A stretch of 5,969 nucleotides of DNA from the NCBI GenBank assembly GCA_934659475.1, contig CAKUHX010000106.1:1-5969 (forward strand). Direction: 5' to 3'. This document shows positions 1-5,969 of the stretch, piece by piece. The position numbers and the translations under genes were made by a program. The notes under the pieces are model-generated. The model was not told where the DNA came from. It searched no databases and saw only the letters and a program-made list of their open reading frames with translations. Position 1 is the stretch's first letter, and every line of letters starts with the position of its first letter. The DNA is from an uncultured Oscillospiraceae bacterium (GTDB lineage Bacteria; Bacillota; Clostridia; Oscillospirales; Oscillospiraceae).

Positions 1-77
1 CCTCCCGTCAGGCCGGCTCCGTGGGCGGCCAGATGGTCAAGAAGATGATCGAGTCCTACGAGAACGGCATGAAGTAA
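1..77 (+). CDS. Alpha/beta-type small acid-soluble spore protein, C-terminal end (partial)
   Basis: Only the last 24 codons are present, read from base 3 to a TAA at 75-77; the gene begins upstream of the window. The visible peptide contains SRQAGSVGGQMVKKMI, which matches the C-terminal signature of alpha/beta-type SASPs (typically S-R-x-x-G-S-V-G-G-x-x-x-[KR]-[KR]-[ML]-[IV]). These small proteins coat and protect DNA in the dormant spore core and are degraded at germination by the GPR protease. The GPR cleavage region lies upstream and cannot be seen. In known spore formers such genes are read by the forespore sigma factor G, but no promoter is visible here. A terminator hairpin follows about 65 bases after the stop, so this is probably the end of its transcript. 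The piece is short, but the motif is distinctive. Confidence 0.85.
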   Translation, partial: SRQAGSVGGQMVKKMIESYENGMK

Positions 78-141
78 GTTTTCCCGGCCGTTCGTGTTCC
101 ATGCGGAAGTCATGGAACAAATGAGATCAGGGAGAACACAG

Positions 142-182
142 GGGGGCGGAGCGCACGGCGCTCCGCCCCCTGGCTTGTTCAG
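142..182 (+). terminator. Rho-independent-type terminator after the SASP gene
   Basis: A perfect 13-bp GC-rich stem pairs 142-154 (GGGGGCGGAGCGC) with 158-170 (GCGCTCCGCCCCC) around a 3-base ACG loop. It is followed by TGGCTTGTTC, a poor, interrupted T tract. The stem is very strong and lies between the SASP stop and the next promoter, which fits a terminator despite the weak tail. The right arm could also pair with a second GGGGGCGGAG copy at 193-202. Confidence 0.7.
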
Positions 183-259
183 AAGGCACAAAGGGGGCGG
201 AGAACAGAGGAGAAGTCCTTGTCAAAACCGCAGAAACAAAAAAATATGGGAAAAAACAC

Positions 260-288
260 TTTACAATAGCGTATTAGCGTGCTAAAAT
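260..288 (+). promoter_or_regulatory. Sigma-A-type promoter of the ABC importer operon
   Basis: A -35 box TTTACA (260-265) and a -10 box TAAAAT (283-288) are separated by exactly 17 bases. Each differs from the TTGACA/TATAAT consensus at one position. Transcription would start near 295, giving a leader of about 90 bases before the ATG at 386. The A-rich stretch just upstream could act as an UP element. The boxes and spacing are seen directly; activity is inferred. Confidence 0.75.
274..285. promoter_or_regulatory. Short perfect dyad overlapping the -10 box, candidate operator
   Basis: TTAGC-GT-GCTAA is a 5+5 inverted repeat (274-278 and 281-285) that runs into the -10 box TAAAAT. A repressor bound here would block the promoter. 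The sequence resembles the outer ends of a CIRCE element but lacks the 9-base spacer, so HrcA is not proposed. A 10-bp dyad can occur by chance; the regulator, if any, is unknown. Confidence 0.3.
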
Positions 289-300
289 ACAGAAGCGTAA

Positions 301-358
301 GGGAGATACATCCCACACATAAATTTCCCCCGCGGCTGAGCACAACTGTCCGCCGGGA
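301..358 (+). other. Weakly structured mRNA leader of the importer operon
   Basis: Two small hairpins can be drawn in the leader. One pairs GGGA (301-304) with TCCC (311-314). The other has outer pairs TCCC (326-329)/GGGA (355-358) and inner pairs GCGG (332-335)/CCGC (350-353), with a small internal loop and a 14-base terminal loop. No terminator-like second structure and no known riboswitch or T-box signature was recognised. Confidence 0.25.
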
Positions 359-385
359 TACAGCAAGAACAGGAGGATACATATT

Positions 386-1228
386 ATGAAAAAGATGCTT
401 TCCGCCATGCTGGCCATGGCCATGATGTTCAGCCTCGCCGCCTGTGGCAAGAAGGATCAGCCCGCCGGCAGCCAGTCCGGCGCCCAGAGCGGCAGCCAGT
501 CCACTTCCACCAGCCAGAGCACCGCCGCTGAGTTGACCTACGCCGTCGAGGCCGGCTCCGCCGGTGAGGAGGTGGCCAACGAGAACGGCTTTAAGATCGT
601 TAGCGTGGAGACCCAGGCCATGGCCCTGATGGAGGTTGACTCCGGCACCGCCGATGCCGCCATCATCGACCTGCTCATGGCTGGCGCCATGGTAGGCGAG
701 GGCACCAGCTACCCCGACATCAAGGTCACCGATCAGAAGCTGAACTCCGAGGAGTACGGCGTGGGCTGCCGCAAGGGCAGCGACCTGGCCGCCTACATCA
801 ACGCCGTGATGGCCGAGGCCTATGCCGACGGCACCATGGAGGAGCTGGCCAAGACCTACGGCGTGCAGGAGGCCATTCTGGAGCAGCCCGAGTCCGCCTA
901 CCCCGAAGCGGATGCGGCCGGCGACGTGGCCTACATCCAGGGCAAGGGCAAGCTGATCGTGGGCATCACCGAGTTCGAGCCCATGGATTACAAGGCCGCT
1001 GACGGCAGCTGGATCGGCTTTGACGCCGACATGGCCAAGCTGGTGGCTGAGAAGCTGGGCGTTGACATCGAATTCGTTGAGATCGACTGGGACCGCAAAG
1101 TGGACGAGCTGGACGGCAAGGGCATCGATGTGGTGTGGAACGGTATGACCCTGACCGAGGGCGTGAAGGCCGCTATGGAGTGCACCAACGCTTACTGCGA
1201 GAACGCCCAGGTGGTCGTGACCAAGTAA
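386..1228 (+). CDS. ABC importer substrate-binding lipoprotein, family 3 (SBP_bac_3-like), circularly permuted
   Basis: This is the extracytoplasmic solute receptor of an ABC importer, probably for an amino acid or similar small polar compound. Residues 1-20 form a lipoprotein signal (MKKM, hydrophobic core, lipobox L-A-A-C with Cys20 as lipidation site); residues 21-47 are a Ser/Gln/Gly/Thr linker. The folded part has the sequence of a type II binding protein, but out of order. Residues 50-126 are lobe 2 (VEAGSAGEEVA near 54-64, DAAIID ending at Asp95, then the return strand EEYGVGCRKGSD). Residues 127-165 are the return helix (AYADGTMEELAKTYGV). Residues 186-280 are the usual N-terminal part (GKGKLIVGITEFEPMDY, WIGFDADMAKLVAEKLGV, DVVWNGMTLTEG, QVVVTK). 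The 280-residue length is normal for the family. AGGAGG at 371-376, 9 bases before the ATG, supports this start. It is the first gene of an operon with its permease and ATPase. The ligand is unknown. Confidence 0.9.
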   Translation: MKKMLSAMLAMAMMFSLAACGKKDQPAGSQSGAQSGSQSTSTSQSTAAELTYAVEAGSAGEEVANENGFKIVSVETQAMALMEVDSGTADAAIIDLLMAGAMVGEGTSYPDIKVTDQKLNSEEYGVGCRKGSDLAAYINAVMAEAYADGTMEELAKTYGVQEAILEQPESAYPEADAAGDVAYIQGKGKLIVGITEFEPMDYKAADGSWIGFDADMAKLVAEKLGVDIEFVEIDWDRKVDELDGKGIDVVWNGMTLTEGVKAAMECTNAYCENAQVVVTK

Positions 1229-1261
1229 GCCTGGACAAGGCGGAAGATACGTGATACCCTT

Positions 1262-1292
1262 AGGCAGAGTGCGGCGGCCCCGCGCTCTGCCT
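1262..1292 (+). other. Intercistronic hairpin between binding-protein and permease genes
   Basis: Bases 1262-1274 (AGGCAGAGTGCGG) pair with 1280-1292 (CCGCGCTCTGCCT) in a 13-bp stem with one G-U pair and a 5-base loop. Only TTT follows (counting the last stem base), then GGG, so it is a poor terminator. In binding-protein operons such hairpins commonly protect the upstream mRNA from 3' exonucleases or cause partial termination, giving more receptor than permease. That role is inferred here from position and structure. Confidence 0.65.
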
Positions 1293-1336
1293 TTGGGCGG
1301 TACATAGAACAAAAAAGTCAGAGGAGTTACCCGATC

Positions 1337-2068
1337 ATGTTTTGGACGGTCACGCGCACGATCTTAGAGGGCTGCGGTCAGGCTGGAAAGCTGTTTTTCT
1401 TCACGCTGCTGTTCTCTCTGCCCCTGGGGCTGGTAGTCGCCTTCGGCTCCATGAACAAATGGCGGCCCTTCCGGGTCACCGGGCGGTTCAGCCCCTTCTG
1501 CCGCCTGGGCGCGCGCTTCCCAAGGCTGGCGGCCTGGCGGCCGGTGAGCATGCTCACCGATGTATTCGTCTGGGTCATCCGGGGCACCCCCCTGATGCTC
1601 CAGCTGATCATCATTTTCTATACCCCCGGCAAGGTGCTGCCCCAGAACCCGTGGAACAGCTTCAGCGATGGGCGGATGTTCGCCTGCATCGTGGCCTTTG
1701 TCATCAACTACGCCTGCTACTTCTCCGTGATCTACCGCGGCGGCATCGAGGGCGTGCCCGCCGGCCAGCGGGAGGCGGGGGAGGTGCTGGGCATGACCCG
1801 CACCCAGATCTTCTTCAAGATCACTCTGCTGCAGATGGTCAAGCGGGTGGTGCCCCCCATGTCCAACGAGATCATCACCCTGGTGAAGGACACCTCTCTG
1901 GCCCGGATCATCGCCATCACCGAGATCATCAAGGCCGGCGAGTCTTTCAGCAAGTCCGCCGGCATCGTCTGGCCCCTGTACTACACCGCGGTGTTCTATC
2001 TGGTGTTCGTGGGGGTGCTGACCATTCTATTCAGCTTTATCGAGCGCAAGCTCAGCTATTTCAGGTAA
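1337..2068 (+). CDS. Polar amino acid-type ABC importer permease (HisM/GlnP family)
   Basis: This is the membrane channel subunit of the importer. Hydrophobic segments lie at about residues 18-37, 72-95, 115-133 and 212-234, with more hydrophobic sequence between. The family hallmark IRGTPLMLQL is at 81-90. The cytoplasmic EAA loop, which contacts the ATPase, is at about 147-168 (EAGEVLGMTRTQ, then KITLLQ); it keeps the E-A-x-x-x-G core but has Leu-Gln where Leu-Pro is usual. At 243 residues it is slightly long because about 25-30 Arg-rich residues (about 41-68) lie between the first segment and the IRGTP region, where HisM/GlnP proteins usually have a short loop. AGGAG at 1322-1326 lies 10 bases before the ATG. 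The gene is 108 bases after the binding-protein gene and 13 before the ATPase gene. With only one permease gene present, it probably works as a homodimer. Confidence 0.92.
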   Translation: MFWTVTRTILEGCGQAGKLFFFTLLFSLPLGLVVAFGSMNKWRPFRVTGRFSPFCRLGARFPRLAAWRPVSMLTDVFVWVIRGTPLMLQLIIIFYTPGKVLPQNPWNSFSDGRMFACIVAFVINYACYFSVIYRGGIEGVPAGQREAGEVLGMTRTQIFFKITLLQMVKRVVPPMSNEIITLVKDTSLARIIAITEIIKAGESFSKSAGIVWPLYYTAVFYLVFVGVLTILFSFIERKLSYFR

Positions 2069-2081
2069 GGAGGGGAGCTGC

Positions 2082-2867
2082 ATGGCCATTCTGGAAGTCA
2101 GCCACATCGAAAAGAACTTTGCCCAGACTCCGGTGCTGAAGGACATCAGCTTCTCCATGGAGCAGGGGCAGGCCATCGCCATCATTGGCTCCTCCGGCAG
2201 CGGAAAGACCACCCTGCTGCGGTGCCTGAACTTTCTGGAGACGCCGGACGGCGGAAAGATCGCGGTGAACGGCGAGGTGCTGTTCGACGCCGCCGACCCC
2301 GCCACCCAGCGGGAGAACGAGATCCGGAAGAAGCGGCTGCATTTCGGCATGGTGTTCCAGTCCTTCCACCTGTTCCCCCAGTATACGGCCCTGGAGAACG
2401 TGACTCTGGCCGGCAAGCTGCTGGCCCAGGAGCGGCCCGACTTCAAAAGCCGGAAAAAGGAGATCTTCACCGAGATCGAGGCCACGGGGCAGGAATTGCT
2501 GTCCCGCATGGGGCTGGCCGACCGCCAGGGACACTATCCCCACCAGCTGTCCGGCGGACAGCAGCAGCGGGTGGCCATCGCCCGGGCCCTGGCCTTGAAG
2601 CCGGACATCCTCTGCTTTGACGAGCCCACCTCTGCCCTGGACCCGGAGCTCACCGGCGAAGTGCTGAAGGTCATCCGCTCACTGGCCGCGGAGAAGACCA
2701 CCATGATCATCGTCACCCACGAGATGGCCTTTGCCCGGGATGTGGCCGACCAGGTGATCTTTATGGACAAGGGCGTGATCGTGGAGCAGGGGGAGGCCCG
2801 GCAGGTGATCGAGGCCCCGCGGCAGGAGCGCACCCGCCAGTTCCTGTTCCAGTATTCAGAAAAGTAA
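2082..2867 (+). CDS. Polar amino acid-type ABC importer ATP-binding protein (GlnQ/HisP family)
   Basis: This cytoplasmic ATPase powers the importer; two copies would dock on the EAA loops of the permease dimer. All catalytic motifs are present: Walker A GSSGSGKT (36-43), Q-loop Gln93 in VFQSFHLFP, signature LSGGQQQR (156-163), Walker B ILCFDEP (176-182) with catalytic Glu181, D-loop SALD (184-187) and switch His213 in THEM. The 261-residue length is slightly above the usual 240-250; the excess lies between the Q-loop and the signature motif (about 113-140, Lys/Glu-rich). AGGAGG at 2068-2073 overlaps the permease stop codon and is 8 bases before the ATG, so translation is probably coupled. A terminator follows about 10 bases after the stop. 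The family call is firm; the transported substrate cannot be read from this subunit. Confidence 0.95.
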   Translation: MAILEVSHIEKNFAQTPVLKDISFSMEQGQAIAIIGSSGSGKTTLLRCLNFLETPDGGKIAVNGEVLFDAADPATQRENEIRKKRLHFGMVFQSFHLFPQYTALENVTLAGKLLAQERPDFKSRKKEIFTEIEATGQELLSRMGLADRQGHYPHQLSGGQQQRVAIARALALKPDILCFDEPTSALDPELTGEVLKVIRSLAAEKTTMIIVTHEMAFARDVADQVIFMDKGVIVEQGEARQVIEAPRQERTRQFLFQYSEK

Positions 2868-2876
2868 CGTTGTTTC

Positions 2877-2912
2877 AACGCCCTGCGGTGTATGTCCCGC
2901 GGGGCGTTTCTT
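2877..2912 (+). terminator. Rho-independent terminator of the ABC importer operon
   Basis: Bases 2877-2888 (AACGCCCTGCGG) pair with 2897-2908 (CCGCGGGGCGTT) in a 12-bp stem with one T-G wobble and an 8-base loop, followed by TTTCTTT counted from the arm end. A smaller hairpin (CGTTG 2868-2872 with CAACG 2876-2880) shares its left arm, so the two cannot form together. The T-rich tail runs straight into the -35 region of the next promoter. Confidence 0.8.
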
Positions 2913-2941
2913 TACACTAATTTTAGCACTCAAAATATAAG
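2911..2941 (+). promoter_or_regulatory. Probable sigma-A promoter of hsp20, overlapped by CIRCE
   Basis: TTTACA at 2911-2916 is a good -35 box. The -10 falls within the AT-rich CIRCE spacer: AATATA (2934-2939) gives 17-base spacing, ATATAA (2935-2940) gives 18 and TATAAG (2936-2941) gives 19. The exact -10 cannot be decided by eye. Overlap of the operator with the -10 is the usual arrangement for HrcA-repressed promoters. A second possible -10, TATACT at 3000-3005, has no matching -35. Confidence 0.6.
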
Positions 2942-2954
2942 AGTGCTAAAATTA
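2918..2954. promoter_or_regulatory. CIRCE operator (HrcA binding site), perfect and extended
   Basis: TTAGCACTC (2923-2931), a 9-base spacer (2932-2940) and GAGTGCTAA (2941-2949) match the CIRCE consensus at all 18 arm positions with the canonical N9 spacing. The dyad extends to 14 perfect bp per arm (2918-2931 and 2941-2954). CIRCE is bound by HrcA, whose activity depends on the GroE chaperonin, and repression is relieved by heat or misfolding stress. It sits over the promoter of the small heat shock protein gene, about 100 bases before the start codon. Confidence 0.95.
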
Positions 2955-3020
2955 ACGGTCTGTTCATAATTCCAGCAAGAAAAATTCACGATCCGGTCCT
3001 ATACTAAAAACAAATAAAGG

Positions 3021-3034
3021 GGGCCGAAAGGCCC
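3021..3034 (+). other. Small GNRA-capped hairpin in the hsp20 leader
   Basis: GGGCC (3021-3025) and GGCCC (3030-3034) form a 5-bp stem closed by a GAAA tetraloop, ending two bases before the AAGGAG ribosome binding site (3037-3042). It does not cover the binding site. It may stabilise the mRNA or keep the site open, but no function can be shown from the sequence. Confidence 0.35.
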
Positions 3035-3051
3035 GGAAGGAGTTATGACTT

Positions 3052-3474
3052 ATGTATAGCTTGATCCCCTTTGAGAAATATACCAACAACATGGATCACT
3101 TCTTTGATGATATTCCCCGTTTCTTCTTTACCGAGAGCGCCGAGCGCCCCGCCGCTTTCCGCACCGACATTCAGGATCTGGGCGACCATTTCCTGCTGGA
3201 GGCCGACCTGCCCGGTTTCCAGAAGGAGGAGATCAGTCTGGACCTGAAGGGCGACGTCCTCACCGTGACTGCCCATCACCAGGAGGAAAAGGAAGCGCAT
3301 ACCGGAAGGTATCTGTGCCGCGAGCGCCGTTACGGCGACTTTGCCCGCAGCTTCGATGTGTCCTCTGTGCAGCAGAAGGCCATCACCGCCTCTTATGAGA
3401 ACGGCGTTTTGAAGCTGGTGCTGCCCAAGAAGTCGGCGGTGCAGCCCGAGAGCAGCAAGATCGCCATCGGTTGA
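3052..3474 (+). CDS. Small heat shock protein, Hsp20/alpha-crystallin family
   Basis: This is an ATP-independent holdase that binds unfolding proteins in the cytoplasm and keeps them ready for refolding by the DnaK/ClpB systems. At 140 residues it has the usual length. A short N-terminal arm rich in Phe (about 1-33, with FFDDIPRFFF near 17-26) is followed by the alpha-crystallin domain (about 34-127). The domain contains the conserved EADLPGF (50-56) and the A-x-x-x-GVL-type signature ENGVLKLVLPK (116-126). The tail carries an I-x-I motif, IAI at 137-139, which in this family docks into a neighbouring subunit to build oligomers. AAGGAG (3037-3042) is 9 bases before ATG 3052; an earlier ATG at 3045 closes after four codons. 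The perfect CIRCE upstream indicates HrcA control, and a strong terminator follows the stop by 15 bases, so it is probably monocistronic. Confidence 0.95.
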   Translation: MYSLIPFEKYTNNMDHFFDDIPRFFFTESAERPAAFRTDIQDLGDHFLLEADLPGFQKEEISLDLKGDVLTVTAHHQEEKEAHTGRYLCRERRYGDFARSFDVSSVQQKAITASYENGVLKLVLPKKSAVQPESSKIAIG

Positions 3475-3489
3475 CGGCGCGCATTTCCG

Positions 3490-3518
3490 GGGGCAGGCGG
3501 AGGGCCTGCCCCTTTTTT
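3490..3518 (+). terminator. Strong rho-independent terminator of hsp20
   Basis: GGGGCAGGC (3490-3498) pairs perfectly with GCCTGCCCC (3504-3512) around a GGAGG loop, and six T residues follow directly (3513-3518). This is a textbook intrinsic terminator and argues that clpB is read mainly from its own promoter. Confidence 0.93.
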
Positions 3519-3535
3519 CAAAGAACGCCCTGTTC

Positions 3536-3550
3536 CCCCTTGAAAAGGGG
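3536..3550. repeat. Short inverted repeat upstream of clpB
   Basis: CCCCTT (3536-3541) and AAGGGG (3545-3550) are perfect 6-base arms around GAA, lying just after the hsp20 terminator. The arms include TTGAAA (3540-3545), which resembles a -35 box, but no -10 lies at a normal distance (TACTAT at 3560-3565 is only 14 bases away). It may be a regulator site or chance. Confidence 0.25.
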
Positions 3551-3571
3551 AGCGGAGTGTACTATGCCGAA

Positions 3572-3598
3572 CCAGCACTTGAATATAGAGAGCGCTAA
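3572..3598. promoter_or_regulatory. Degenerate CIRCE-like operator upstream of clpB
   Basis: CCAGCACTT (3572-3580), a 9-base spacer and GAGCGCTAA (3590-3598) match the CIRCE arms TTAGCACTC and GAGTGCTAA at 6 of 9 and 8 of 9 positions, with exactly the canonical N9 spacing. The spacer contains TATAGA (3584-3589), a possible -10, in the same place as the -10-like sequence within the perfect CIRCE of hsp20. It lies 36 bases before the clpB ATG. No good -35 box was found, and no CtsR-type GGTCAAA repeat is present. HrcA binding is inferred. Confidence 0.6.
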
Positions 3599-3617
3599 CA
3601 AAAGGATCTCGAATGAA

Positions 3618-3634
3618 AAGGAGGAATTTCCTCT
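3618..3634 (+). promoter_or_regulatory. clpB ribosome binding site able to fold into a hairpin
   Basis: AAGGAGG (3618-3624) is a strong Shine-Dalgarno sequence 10 bases before ATG 3635. Its core GGAGG (3620-3624) can pair with CCTCT (3630-3634), directly in front of the start codon, around an AATTT loop: four Watson-Crick pairs plus one G-U. The hairpin would hide the whole core site when cold and melt easily. The pairing is seen in the sequence; a thermosensor role is inference. Confidence 0.4.

Positions 3635-5969
<2,335 letters not shown>

Larger units (their letters stand above)
78..385. other. Intergenic region between SASP gene and ABC importer operon
   Basis: This 308-base stretch holds no gene I can support. 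In order it contains the SASP terminator hairpin (142-182), a second copy of GGGGGCGGAG at 193-202, an A-rich stretch around 230-256, a sigma-A-like promoter (260-288) with a short dyad over its -10, and a roughly 90-base leader with weak hairpins. A 63-codon open frame at 94-285 runs through the terminator and promoter, has no ribosome binding site and does not look like a protein. No tRNA, recognised riboswitch or mobile element was seen. Confidence 0.7.

Noticed and set aside
94..285. A 63-codon open frame after the SASP gene
   Set aside because: It lacks a ribosome binding site and spans the terminator hairpin and the -35/-10 promoter, so it is unlikely to be translated.
274..288. TTAGCGTGCTAAAAT as a third CIRCE element
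   Set aside because: It shares the 10-mer GTGCTAAAAT with the true CIRCE, but its two halves are only 2 bases apart instead of 9 and the ACTC/GAGT inner arms are missing. The shared piece includes the -10 box, so the likeness is probably coincidence.
386..1228. Binding-protein gene as two half-genes, a pseudogene or a frameshifted copy
   Set aside because: One uninterrupted 280-codon frame with signal peptide and ribosome site contains all family segments once each. Only their order differs, so permutation explains it better than damage.
179..1312. A 377-codon open frame on the - strand opposite the binding-protein gene
   Set aside because: It is made of Gly/Leu/His/Val repeats mirrored from GCC/GGC codons, and crosses the promoter and the intercistronic hairpin. 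It is an antisense shadow.
1342..2139. A 265-codon frame on the + strand overlapping the permease
   Set aside because: It is rich in Arg, His, Pro and Gly with no membrane segments, and runs into the ATPase gene. The overlapping frame has the IRGTP and EAA motifs and a ribosome binding site.

Overview
The window looks like chromosome of a GC-rich, endospore-forming member of the Eubacteriales, most like the Oscillospiraceae (Flavonifractor/Lawsonibacter-type gut bacteria). This rests on four things: a small acid-soluble spore protein tail at the left edge, strong GCC/GGC/CTG codon preference, AGGAGG ribosome binding sites with sigma-A-like promoters, and HrcA-type CIRCE operators upstream of chaperone genes. 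The taxon is inferred from style and gene content; no search was run. All real genes are on the + strand.

Layout. Bases 1-77 are the 3' end of an alpha/beta-type SASP gene, followed by a GC-rich terminator hairpin. Bases 260-288 hold a good sigma-A promoter. It drives a three-gene ABC importer operon: a lipoprotein substrate-binding protein (386-1228), a HisM/GlnP-type permease (1337-2068) and a GlnQ/HisP-type ATPase (2082-2867). The operon has a strong hairpin without a U-tract between the binding-protein and permease genes, and ends at a terminator near 2877-2912. Next comes a small heat shock protein gene (3052-3474) behind a perfect, extended CIRCE element, closed by a textbook terminator at 3490-3518. 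Last is clpB (3635 to the window edge, 778 codons visible), which has a degenerate CIRCE-like dyad upstream and a ribosome binding site that can fold into a small hairpin.

How the genes work together. The importer would capture a small, probably amino-acid-like solute outside the membrane and bring it in with ATP. The Hsp20/ClpB pair is a holdase plus disaggregase that would act on aggregated protein after stress, probably with DnaK encoded elsewhere. The shared CIRCE-type operators suggest joint control by HrcA, although a terminator separates the two genes.

The most unusual item is the substrate-binding protein. Its segments are in circularly permuted order: lobe 2 and the C-terminal return helix come first, directly after the lipoprotein signal and a Ser/Gln/Gly linker, and the segment that normally forms the N-terminus comes last. 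Nothing appears to be missing, so this looks like a natural circular permutation with the new ends at an inter-lobe hinge.
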